Below, in pieces: positions 1 through 6,326 of a stretch of 19,997 nt of DNA. Both the position numbers and the translations under genes were made by a program. The stretch is from SZUA-430 sp044375275 (GTDB lineage: Bacteria > Pseudomonadota > Alphaproteobacteria > Micropepsales > Micropepsaceae): contig JBILMZ010000036.1 of the NCBI GenBank assembly GCA_044375275.1, forward strand, positions 1 through 19,997, given 5' to 3'. The notes beneath the pieces were generated by a model. The model had not been told where the DNA came from and ran no database searches. It saw only the letters and a list, made by a program, of their open reading frames with translations. How positions within the stretch are numbered: position 1 is the first letter of the stretch; each line of letters begins with the position of its first letter.

Positions 1-149
1 AAGCCATGCGCAACCCACACGCGCGCACACAGCCTTGCCCCTTTTCAAGAAGAGGCGTGCGTCGGTTTCCTTGCCCAATGGCGGATACCCTTTGGGTTCA
101 GCCCTTCGCCCGCCGGAGAGTCACTCAAATAAAACGAATTCGGCGGGAA

Positions 150-177
150 CCTAAAGCTTGCACACCGCAAAGCAAGC
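150..177 (-). terminator. Possible terminator hairpin downstream of tRNA-Asp
   Basis: On the minus strand GCTTGC (177-172) pairs with GCAAGC (161-156) across a 10-base loop, and the 3' arm is followed by TTTAGG. This is the only stem-loop I see between tRNA-Asp and the left edge, about 110 bases past the tRNA 3' end, so it could end that transcript. The T-run is short and the stem is only 6 bp, so the call is weak. The rest of 1-285 shows no convincing gene; the reading frames there have no recognisable content. Confidence 0.3.
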
Positions 178-285
178 ACTTTGGCGTGCGCTTCCTGTGA
201 CAGTTCGGGAAGAAAATGTGACGAATCGGCACGAGGGGGAACAGGACGCTGCGGCAACGCCAGCCTCGCATGCAGTTGCGATGAC

Positions 286-362
<77 letters not shown>

Positions 363-408
363 AGACAGGGGTCCCAAGGCGATCCAGACTGGCCGCCGAA
401 GAGCGGTG

Positions 409-437
409 GGTGTACTGAACGAAGTATCGAGTGTCAA
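409..437 (-). promoter_or_regulatory. Sigma-70-type promoter of tRNA-Asp
   Basis: The minus strand has a perfect -35 box TTGACA (437-432), a 17-base spacer and a weak -10 box TACACC (414-409). Transcription would begin near 402, about 40 bases before the mature tRNA end at 362. The -35 box covers the alternative GTG codon at 431 of the divergent DUF4287 gene, which argues that the GTG is not that gene's start. A perfect -35 with a poor -10 is common in alphaproteobacteria. Confidence 0.55.
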
Positions 438-466
438 GCAAACCCAAGGACCTGCGCGGAAAGATC

Positions 467-1048
467 ATGGCCCCCAAATACAAGGAACCTGACCGGATCC
501 GGCAATACATGACGTCCCTCGAAGCCAACCTCGAGAAAGCCACAGGAAAATCGCTGGCCCACTGGGTAAAGATCGCCCGTTCCTGCCCCCATTCGAAGCC
601 GCGCGAGCGGCTCAACTGGTTCAAGAAGCAGCATGGGCTGGGCATTTCTCGCGCGACACTGGTGCTCTGGAAGGCCTATGGCGTCGGATCCCTGGGCAGC
701 GATGACCCGGATGCGCTCGTGGATCGGCTGTTTTCCGGTAGCTTCGAAGGACAACGCGACACCTACGAGCTGGTGGTCAAATTCGTCGCACGGCTGGGTG
801 CCGGGACTGTCAGTCCCCGCAAGGGCTTTGTTGCCCTTTACCGGCTCAAGCAGTACGCGACACTGAAGCCCCGGAAGAAGGGTCTGCTGCTGGGGCTCGC
901 GCTCAAGAAATACCCCAAGGCCGCGAGCCTGGAAGACCTGAAGGCCCGCGAAGGCGACAGGATCAGGAAGGGTCTGTATCTCGCGGGAAAGAAGGATTTC
1001 GGCGCCGAGGCGAAGGCCTTGCTGAAGGCAGCCTATGCCGAAGCCTGA
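467..1048 (+). CDS. DUF4287/DUF5655 domain-containing protein
   Basis: The 193-residue protein has an N-terminal segment (about residues 12-65) that matches the DUF4287 pattern: a TSLEANLEKATGKSL helix, then HWVKIAR and a WFKKQHGLG stretch. A C-terminal part (about 83-150) resembles DUF5655, with DALVDRLFSG, a conserved aromatic DTYELV and a basic LKPRKKGLLLGL strand. Both domains lack an assigned function; they often occur together in small cytoplasmic proteins. There is no signal peptide or membrane segment. I chose ATG 467, preceded closely by GGAAAG. An in-frame GTG at 431 would add 12 residues but lies inside the tRNA-Asp promoter. The gene is 34 bases upstream of the FAD oxidase on the same strand, so the two are probably cotranscribed. 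The family assignment comes from memory of the motif pattern. Confidence 0.8.
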   Translation: MAPKYKEPDRIRQYMTSLEANLEKATGKSLAHWVKIARSCPHSKPRERLNWFKKQHGLGISRATLVLWKAYGVGSLGSDDPDALVDRLFSGSFEGQRDTYELVVKFVARLGAGTVSPRKGFVALYRLKQYATLKPRKKGLLLGLALKKYPKAASLEDLKAREGDRIRKGLYLAGKKDFGAEAKALLKAAYAEA

Positions 1049-1067
1049 CCTGCCCTGTGGCCTGATT

Positions 1068-1075
1068 GGGGAAGG
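1068..1075 (+). promoter_or_regulatory. Ribosome binding site fixing a GTG start of the FAD oxidase
   Basis: GGGGAAGG sits seven bases before GTG 1083. The next in-frame ATG at 1107 has no comparable purine run. The spacing therefore supports the GTG as the start. Confidence 0.6.
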
Positions 1076-1082
1076 TTGAGCC

Positions 1083-2420
1083 GTGTCCGGCCTCTATCAC
1101 AGGGTCATGTATGATTTCTCGCAGCCGGTGCCCAGCCTGTGGGAGAGCGCGCGTCATATGCATGCCCGGCCGCAGGCCCAGCCCCTGACAGCGGATGAGA
1201 CCTGCGATGTTGCCATCATCGGTGGAGGCTATTGTGGCCTTTCGGCGGCCTATCATCTCGCGCGGCTGGGGGCGGATGTGCGCGTGCTCGAAGCCGGCGA
1301 CATTGGCTGGGGGGCGTCTGGCCGGAATGGCGGCTTCTGCAGCATCGGAGCCTCATTCCTAGGGCCAACAGAGATTGCATCCCACTACGGAACGCAGGAA
1401 GCGCTGAAGTTCTACACGGCGCTGGTCGACTCGGTGCGCCTGGTGGAAGCGCTTGCTGCCGAGGAAGGAATTGATCTCCAGCGGCAAGGTGATGGTGTCT
1501 GGACCTTTGCCCATAACGAGAAGCGGCTTGGCGACCTGGAGGCGCAGGCACGCATTCTTGTTCAGGCAGGTGTCGCGGCTGAAGTCGTCGACCGCGCAGC
1601 CTTTCGTGAGCGGGCCTTTGATTGCACCGAACAGGCTGGCGGCCTGCATGAACCCGTCGGGTTCGGGCTCAACCCGCTGTCCTATTGCCTGGGTCTTGCC
1701 GTTGCAGCGGAGAAGCGTGGCGCTGTCCTGCATTCAAGGTCATGCGTCACGCGGCGCTCGAAAGAAGGCAACGTTCATGTGCTGGAGACGGGTCAGGGTT
1801 CGATCCGGGCGCGCAAGGTCATCGTGGCCACGAATGGCTGGTTGCCGGAGCATCTGTTTCCGGAACTCGCCGGCAGGGTACTGCCGATCATGTCCAACAT
1901 CACCGTGACACAGCCCCTGCCCGACAGTCTCCTGCAGGCGCAGGGATGGCGCTCGGAGAATCCTGCCGCGAACACCCGCAATCACCTGTGTTACGTACGC
2001 TTGCTGCCCGGTAGCCGTTTCATGTTCGGGGGCCGCGGCGACACGACAGGCGCTCCGGGTGGGCTGGTCGCGATGCGACGATTGCTCGAGCGGCGCAGGG
2101 CCCTGCTGTTTCCGGCCTTCGCCGAGCATCCGACAAGCCATAGCTGGCGCGGTCTTATAGCGGCAACCCGAAGGCTCACGCCGGCCGTGGGCACGCTGCC
2201 GTCGGACCCGACCGTCGCCTATGCCTTTGGATGTCACGGAAACGGCGTGGCCTTCATGACATGGGCCGGTCGTGCGCTTGCCCGGCTGCTGTCAGGCGGC
2301 GATGCGAACCTGCCCGCGGCTGTTTCAGGACTGCCGGGCAGGTTCCCCCTGCCCGCCCTGCGACTCTGGGCGCTTCGCGCGATGCTGCTCAGGGCGCATG
2401 TCGAAGACGAGTGGCTCTAG
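1083..2420 (+). CDS. FAD-dependent amine/D-amino-acid oxidase family protein (DAO fold)
   Basis: This 445-residue flavoprotein belongs to the DAO superfamily, closest in style to the glycine-oxidase and gamma-glutamylputrescine-oxidase-like (OrdL/PuuB) group. It probably oxidises an amine or amino acid with FAD as cofactor; the substrate cannot be read from sequence. The dinucleotide-binding fold is clear: VAIIGGGYCGLSAAYHLA with the glycine motif at residues 47-52, acidic E70 that would bind the ribose, and the conserved GASGRNGG segment at 77-84. Near the C-terminus the FGCHGNGVAF segment is the usual second FAD contact. There is no signal peptide. GTG 1083 is preferred because of its strong ribosome binding site; ATG 1107 is the alternative. 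The gene follows the DUF4287 gene by 34 bases. Its TAG stop overlaps the stop of the opposite-strand SRPBCC gene by four bases. Confidence 0.88.
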   Translation: MSGLYHRVMYDFSQPVPSLWESARHMHARPQAQPLTADETCDVAIIGGGYCGLSAAYHLARLGADVRVLEAGDIGWGASGRNGGFCSIGASFLGPTEIASHYGTQEALKFYTALVDSVRLVEALAAEEGIDLQRQGDGVWTFAHNEKRLGDLEAQARILVQAGVAAEVVDRAAFRERAFDCTEQAGGLHEPVGFGLNPLSYCLGLAVAAEKRGAVLHSRSCVTRRSKEGNVHVLETGQGSIRARKVIVATNGWLPEHLFPELAGRVLPIMSNITVTQPLPDSLLQAQGWRSENPAANTRNHLCYVRLLPGSRFMFGGRGDTTGAPGGLVAMRRLLERRRALLFPAFAEHPTSHSWRGLIAATRRLTPAVGTLPSDPTVAYAFGCHGNGVAFMTWAGRALARLLSGGDANLPAAVSGLPGRFPLPALRLWALRAMLLRAHVEDEWL

Positions 2421-2944
2421 GGCTTGCCCGTGCTGGCGTAGGAAACATAGTGGGCGAACTGGCCTTCAAGCACGCCATCTACGGCCTTTGAAAGGGCGAC
2501 GAAGCCGTCTTTGTCGAAGCCTCCCACGTTGTAGACGAGGACAACCTTCGTTCCCGCGGGCGACTTTGCAAAGGTGACGGTCATGGCGCCGCTGATGCCC
2601 ATGAAGGCAAGAGGACCCAAGCCACCATTTAGCACAAGGCGCTCTCCGGGCGAGGCCTGAGACACGACCAGATGGGTCACGAAGCCGCCATTTGCCAGCG
2701 CCTCCGTCCATGCGCCGCCGGGCACGGGGTTGAGCCTGATGTTCTCCGCCTTGCCGGAATAGCTGTGGGCCACGTCCCACCACGAACCGACGTCGACAAA
2801 GGCGTCATAGGCCTCTGCGGGCGTCTTGGGGACTTCGGCTTCGAAGGCGAGCGAAAAGCCGCTTGCCTGCTGCGCCCTGACCTTGGCGTGTGCGGACACA
2901 GACATCGTGGCCAGGGCCACCATCACCAACAGCATCCGGACCAT
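2417..2944 (-). CDS. Secreted SRPBCC-fold (polyketide cyclase/START-like) protein
   Basis: The 175-residue product starts with a cleavable signal peptide: VRM, a hydrophobic stretch LLVMVALATMSV and a likely AHA cleavage site near residue 20. The mature part resembles the SRPBCC/polyketide-cyclase-like fold: FSLAFEAEVPKTPAEAYDAFVDVGSWWD at the start (the aromatic WW and the helix are typical), a central LNPVPGGAWTE hairpin and a final long helix with the GQFAHYV pattern. Such proteins bind hydrophobic ligands in a helix-grip pocket; no ligand can be inferred here. Export to the periplasm is inferred from the signal. ATG 2944 is chosen because GAGGAG (2959-2954) lies nine bases upstream and because the signal peptide then begins correctly; longer in-frame extensions are not credible. 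The gene converges on the FAD oxidase and shares the CTAG at its end. Confidence 0.8.
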   Translation of the reverse strand: MVRMLLVMVALATMSVSAHAKVRAQQASGFSLAFEAEVPKTPAEAYDAFVDVGSWWDVAHSYSGKAENIRLNPVPGGAWTEALANGGFVTHLVVSQASPGERLVLNGGLGPLAFMGISGAMTVTFAKSPAGTKVVLVYNVGGFDKDGFVALSKAVDGVLEGQFAHYVSYASTGKP

Positions 2945-2974
2945 GAGACTGAACTCCTCTTCTCCGACATGTGG

Positions 2975-3000
2975 AATTCTGGGGTTGCGGTGACAGAATT
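2975..3000. repeat. Inverted repeat upstream of the SRPBCC gene
   Basis: AATTCTG (2975-2981) is repeated as its exact complement CAGAATT (2994-3000) with a 12-base spacer. It lies about 30-56 bases before the start codon of the SRPBCC gene, where an operator would be expected. No regulator is known from this window. The arms are 7 bp, so chance is possible. Confidence 0.35.
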
Positions 3001-3077
3001 GCAATCGCGCGGAACCGCCGGAATACCGGGGGCGGGTCACGTTTTCGGGATGGGGAAGCGCGAGGCAGAAGGGCTGG

Positions 3078-3153
3078 TGGTGGGCGATGACGGGCTCGAA
3101 CCGCCGACATCATCGGTGTAAACGATGCGCTCTACCAACTGAGCTAATCGCCC
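3078..3153 (-). tRNA. tRNA-Val (anticodon UAC)
   Basis: The minus strand forms a complete cloverleaf: acceptor GGGCGAT (3153-3147) with ATCGCCC, discriminator A and an encoded CCA at 3080-3078. The D arm begins GCTCAGTTGGTAGAGC. The anticodon stem CATCG/CGATG encloses TTTACAC, so the anticodon is UAC for valine. The T arm contains GGTTCGAGCC. It lies directly downstream of HU on the same strand but appears to have its own promoter. Confidence 0.97.
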
Positions 3154-3174
3154 TTAACCAGGCACAGGCGCAGC

Positions 3175-3203
3175 CACATACCAAACATGCGGGCCCGCTT
3201 CAA
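3175..3203 (-). promoter_or_regulatory. Promoter of tRNA-Val
   Basis: The minus strand shows TTGAAG (3203-3198), a 17-base spacer and TATGTG (3180-3175). Initiation would fall about 15 bases before the tRNA 5' end at 3153. The -35 box overlaps the T-rich tail of the HU terminator. The -10 box is poor, so this is a position-supported guess. Confidence 0.4.
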
Positions 3204-3238
3204 AAGAAAAGGGCGCCCGGCCTAAGGTCGAGCGCCCT
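3200..3238 (-). terminator. Rho-independent terminator of HU
   Basis: On the minus strand AGGGCGC (3238-3232) pairs with GCGCCCT (3216-3210) in a 7-bp GC-rich stem, followed directly by a T-rich tail TTTCTTTTG. It begins 21 bases after the HU stop codon. Confidence 0.75.
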
Positions 3239-3259
3239 GATTGTTCCCGAAAACGGGGA

Positions 3260-3532
3260 TTAGTTCACGGCGTCCTTGAGCTGCTTGCCAGCGCGGAACT
3301 TGGGCTGCTTGGAGGCCGGGATCTTGATTTCCTCGCCCGTGCGCGGGTTGCGGCCGGTTCCGGCCTTGCGCGTCGTGACGACGAAAGTGCCGAAGCCGAC
3401 GAGACGAACTTCGTCGCCGCCCTTCAGCGTGTTGGTGATGATGTCCAACGTTGCGTCGATGATCTTCTCGACTTCCGATTTCTGGACGGTCGTCTTGTCG
3501 GCTACTGCCGCAATCAAATCGTTCTTGTTCAT
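3260..3532 (-). CDS. hupB: DNA-binding protein HU
   Basis: The 90-residue protein is a full-length HU/IHF family nucleoid protein. It begins MNKNDLIAAVADKT, the typical HU helix, and carries the core VRLVGFGTF turn (residues 42-50) and the DNA-binding arm RNPRTGEEIKIPA (about 61-73), with the conserved proline at 63 that intercalates in DNA. HU dimers bend and compact DNA in the nucleoid. The arm sequence RNPRTG fits HU rather than IHF subunits, and the position directly after lon is the usual place for this gene. ATG 3532 is preceded by GCGAGGAC. A consensus promoter lies 67-95 bases upstream and a terminator follows, so the gene can be transcribed alone. Confidence 0.96.
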   Translation of the reverse strand: MNKNDLIAAVADKTTVQKSEVEKIIDATLDIITNTLKGGDEVRLVGFGTFVVTTRKAGTGRNPRTGEEIKIPASKQPKFRAGKQLKDAVN

Positions 3533-3553
3533 GGGTCCTCGCGGGGTCGTTAC

Positions 3554-3577
3554 AAAATGACAGAAAAGGGCGGTTTT
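3554..3577 (-). other. Hairpin in the HU 5' untranslated region
   Basis: In the leader of HU, AGGGC and GCCCT form a 5-bp stem with a 7-base loop, followed by TTTTCTG. It looks like a short terminator or a protective 5' hairpin between the promoter and the HU start. Stem stability is modest. Confidence 0.3.
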
Positions 3578-3598
3578 AGCCCTACAACTTGGAGGGTG

Positions 3599-3627
3599 GG
3601 AATAAAGCCCCCGGGGGGGCCTGTCAA
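3599..3627 (-). promoter_or_regulatory. Sigma-70-type promoter of HU
   Basis: The minus strand has a perfect -35 box TTGACA (3627-3622), a 17-base spacer and a -10 box TATTCC (3604-3599). Initiation near 3592 gives a leader of about 60 bases before ATG 3532. The spacer is unusual because it contains seven C followed by five G, a near-palindrome. Confidence 0.7.
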
Positions 3628-3654
3628 AGCCAAATCCCGGTTTTCCGCGCAAAA

Positions 3655-3690
3655 TCACACAAAAAAGTCGAAGGGCCGCAGTTTTTCGAC
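3655..3690 (-). terminator. Rho-independent terminator of lon
   Basis: On the minus strand GTCGAA (3690-3685) pairs with TTCGAC (3672-3667) and is followed by six T. This lies 38 bases after the lon stop codon. A second stem (GGTCGCAG 3698-3691 with CTGCGGCC 3681-3674, one G-U pair) interleaves with it, so only one of the two can form at a time. Confidence 0.6.
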
Positions 3691-3727
3691 CTGCGACCCC
3701 CAGATTTTGTATTTCAGGACGGAAAGG

Positions 3728-6154
3728 TTAATGCGCCACGACGCCTTCCCGGTCCTCGGATTCGTCCTTCTTCAGGCCGCGGTCCTCTTCGACAGGCTCT
3801 TCCCAGGTCACCGGCAGAGGCTGGCGCACCAAGGCCCTTGAGAGCGCTTCCTCGACGTTCGACACGGGAACGATCGTGAGACCCTTGAGGACGTTGTCCG
3901 GGATTTCGGCGAGATCCTTCTCGTTTTCCGACGGGATGATCACGGTCTTGATGCCGGCCCGCAACGCCGCCAGCAGCTTTTCCTTGAGGCCGCCAATCGG
4001 CAGGACGCGACCGCGGAGGGTCACTTCGCCAGTCATGGCGACATCGCGACGGATCGGAATGCCTGTCAGAACCGACACGATGGCCACCGTCATGGCGACG
4101 CCTGCGGAAGGTCCGTCCTTGGGCGTTGCGCCTTCCGGCACGTGAACATGGATGTCGCGCCTGTCAAACGTGGGCGGTGTTACACCGAAGAGCGTCGACT
4201 TTGCGCGCACATAGGAGCGGGCAGCGTCGATGGACTCCTTCATGACGTCGCCCAGCTTGCCCGTTGCCTGCATGCGGCCCTTGCCGGGCAGCATCACGGC
4301 TTCGATCGTCAGGGTTTCGCCGCCGACTTCCGTCCACGCCAGGCCCGTGACAACACCAACCTGGTCCTCTCCTTCCATTTCGCCGAAGCGATACTTCCGG
4401 ACACCGGCGTATTTCTCGAGGTTCTTGGAGGTGATCTGGACCGACTTGGCCTTCTTGGAAACCAGTTCGCGGACTGACTTCCTGGCAAGATTGGCAAGCT
4501 CGCGCTCAAGACTACGCACGCCGGCTTCCCGGGTGTAGTAGCGAACGAGATCGAGCAAGGCGCCGTCAGTGATCGAGAACTCGCCATCCTTGAGGGCGTG
4601 AGCCTGGATCTGCTTGGTGATCAGATGCCTCTTGGCGATCTCGACCTTTTCATCCTCGGTGTATCCGGGGATGCGGATGATCTCCATGCGGTCCATCAGT
4701 GGCTGCGGCATGCGCAGGCTGTTGGAGGTCGTGATGAACATCACGTCCGACAGGTCGAAGTCGACTTCGAGATAGTGGTCGTTGAACGTCGCGTTCTGCT
4801 CCGGATCCAGCACTTCGAGAAGTGCGGACGACGGATCTCCACGCCAGTCAGCGCCGAGCTTGTCGATTTCATCGAGCAGGAACAGCGGATTTGCGGACTT
4901 CGCCTTCTTCATGCCCTGGATGACCTTGCCCGGCATCGAGCCGATATAGGTCCTCCGGTGACCACGGATCTCGGCTTCGTCGCGCACGCCGCCAAGCGAC
5001 ATACGTACGAATTCGCGGCCGGTGGCCTTTGCGATGGACTTGCCAAGCGACGTCTTGCCGACGCCCGGAGGGCCGACAAGGCACAGAATCGGCCCGCGAA
5101 GCTTTCCGGCGCGCTGCTGGACCGCGAGGTACTCAAGGATACGCTCCTTGACCTTCTCGAGACCGAAGTGATCGTGATCGAGCACAGCTTCGGCTTCAGC
5201 AATGTCCTTCTTGACCTTGCTCTTCTTGCCCCAGGGCAACGAGAGGATCCAGTCAAGGTAATTGCGAACGACGGTCGCTTCGGCGGACATCGGCGACATC
5301 TGGCGAAGCTTGCGCAACTCGGCCATGGCCTTGTCGTTGGCTTCCTTCGACAGCTTTGTCTTCTTGATGCGATCCTCGATCTCTCCGAGCTCGTCGCGCT
5401 GTTCCTCGCCCTCGCCCAGTTCCTTCTGGATCGCCTTGAGCTGTTCGTTGAGGTAGTACTCGCGCTGCGTCTTCTCCATCTGGCGCTTCACGCGCGTGCG
5501 GATCTTGCGCTCGACCTGAAGCACGCTCATTTCGGCTTCCATGAGGCCGAAGACCTTTTCAAGCCTCTCGCCCACGTTGACCATCTCGAGAAGGCTCTGC
5601 TTCTCGGCAATCTTCACGGTCAGGTGGGACGCGATCGTATCCGCCAGCTTTGACGGGTCGGCGATCTGCTGCACCTCCGCCTGCGACTCCGGCGGGATCT
5701 TCTTGTTCAGCTTCACGTAGTTGTCGAACTGCGCGGAGGCGGTGCGGCCCAGCGCCTCGATCTCGCCGTCATCGTTGACGATGTCCGGCAGCAACTCTGC
5801 CTCGACCTGGAAGAAATTTCCGTTCGATACGAAACGCTTGATGCGCGCGCGCTGCTTGCCTTCGACAAGGACGCGAACGGTCTGGTCCGGCAGCTTCAGC
5901 AACTGCACCACGGAGGCCAGCGTTCCGATTCGATAGATGTCATTCTCACCCGGCTCGTCCTGTGCGGGGTTCTTCTGGGTGACGAGCAGGATCTGCTTGT
6001 CTTCCAGCCCCACGTCCTCGAGTGCGCGCACAGACTTCTCGCGACCGACGAACAGCGGCACGATCTTGTGCGGAAACACAACGATGTCACGTAGCGGCAA
6101 TACCGGGAAGATCAGCGAAGACTTGCCAGGCTTGTCGTCGTCCGAATTGCTCAT
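3728..6154 (-). CDS. lon: ATP-dependent protease La (Lon)
   Basis: This is a complete 808-residue Lon, the usual size for the family. Lon unfolds and degrades misfolded and regulatory proteins in the cytoplasm as an ATP-driven homohexamer. The N-terminal substrate domain starts at FPVLPLRDIVVFPH (16-29) and is followed by a long helical linker (about 200-290). The AAA+ domain has Walker A GPPGVGKT (361-368) and Walker B FLLDEID (425-431). The protease domain carries catalytic S683 in KDGPSAG and K726 in GGLKEKLLAA, the serine-lysine dyad with the same spacing as in E. coli. The C-terminal tail after residue 785 is charged and variable. ATG 6154 has TAGGA five bases upstream. Lon follows clpX by 172 bases and precedes HU, the conserved order. 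A heat-shock-like promoter candidate lies upstream. Confidence 0.99.
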   Translation of the reverse strand: MSNSDDDKPGKSSLIFPVLPLRDIVVFPHKIVPLFVGREKSVRALEDVGLEDKQILLVTQKNPAQDEPGENDIYRIGTLASVVQLLKLPDQTVRVLVEGKQRARIKRFVSNGNFFQVEAELLPDIVNDDGEIEALGRTASAQFDNYVKLNKKIPPESQAEVQQIADPSKLADTIASHLTVKIAEKQSLLEMVNVGERLEKVFGLMEAEMSVLQVERKIRTRVKRQMEKTQREYYLNEQLKAIQKELGEGEEQRDELGEIEDRIKKTKLSKEANDKAMAELRKLRQMSPMSAEATVVRNYLDWILSLPWGKKSKVKKDIAEAEAVLDHDHFGLEKVKERILEYLAVQQRAGKLRGPILCLVGPPGVGKTSLGKSIAKATGREFVRMSLGGVRDEAEIRGHRRTYIGSMPGKVIQGMKKAKSANPLFLLDEIDKLGADWRGDPSSALLEVLDPEQNATFNDHYLEVDFDLSDVMFITTSNSLRMPQPLMDRMEIIRIPGYTEDEKVEIAKRHLITKQIQAHALKDGEFSITDGALLDLVRYYTREAGVRSLERELANLARKSVRELVSKKAKSVQITSKNLEKYAGVRKYRFGEMEGEDQVGVVTGLAWTEVGGETLTIEAVMLPGKGRMQATGKLGDVMKESIDAARSYVRAKSTLFGVTPPTFDRRDIHVHVPEGATPKDGPSAGVAMTVAIVSVLTGIPIRRDVAMTGEVTLRGRVLPIGGLKEKLLAALRAGIKTVIIPSENEKDLAEIPDNVLKGLTIVPVSNVEEALSRALVRQPLPVTWEEPVEEDRGLKKDESEDREGVVAH

Positions 6155-6232
6155 GTTGGTCCTAACCTTCGATCACGGGGGAACAGTGGCGGATCCGATG
6201 CCATGCTGATGAAGCTGTGGGCACCGCATCCT

Positions 6233-6247
6233 CCATTGCAACAATGG
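6233..6247. repeat. Short palindrome in the lon leader
   Basis: CCATTG (6233-6238) and CAATGG (6242-6247) form an inverted repeat with a three-base centre. It lies between the possible heat-shock promoter and the lon start, so it could be an operator or a small leader hairpin. The arms are only 6 bp. Confidence 0.3.
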
Positions 6248-6262
6248 TTTAACGATTAGAAG

Positions 6263-6291
6263 AAGTGGAGGCGACCAACCCTTGGTTCAAG
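6263..6291 (-). promoter_or_regulatory. Possible heat-shock (RpoH) promoter of lon
   Basis: The minus strand reads CTTGAAC (6291-6285), a 14-base spacer and CTCCACTT (6270-6263). This resembles the RpoH pattern CTTGAAA / CCCCATNT: the -35 differs at one base and the -10 matches at most positions. lon is a classic heat-shock gene, which supports the idea. The -35 box occupies the tip of the perfect hairpin at 6272-6300. Initiation would be near 6256, giving a leader of about 100 bases. Confidence 0.4.
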
Positions 6292-6300
6292 GGTTGGTCG
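6272..6300 (-). terminator. Perfect 13-bp hairpin between clpX and lon, likely clpX terminator
   Basis: CGACCAACCCTTG (6272-6284) is followed by a 3-base loop and its exact complement CAAGGGTTGGTCG (6288-6300). It begins 27 bases after the clpX stop. On the minus strand the next bases are CCTCCACTTCTTC, pyrimidine-rich but without a clear T-run, so it may end or stabilise the clpX transcript rather than act as a strong intrinsic terminator. Confidence 0.6.
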
Positions 6301-6326
6301 AAATCGCCTTGAAATCCTGAGGGAAA

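Noticed and set aside
431..466. GTG start of the DUF4287 gene
   Set aside because: The GTG has no ribosome binding site and lies in the -35 box of tRNA-Asp.
4598..5653. Long plus-strand open frame of 351 codons
   Set aside because: It lies wholly inside lon on the opposite strand, its product is leucine- and histidine-rich without a recognisable domain, and lon is certain. It is a codon-bias shadow.
6308..6314. CTTGAAA, a perfect RpoH -35 box on the plus strand
   Set aside because: No plus-strand gene lies downstream; the clpX and lon genes are on the other strand.
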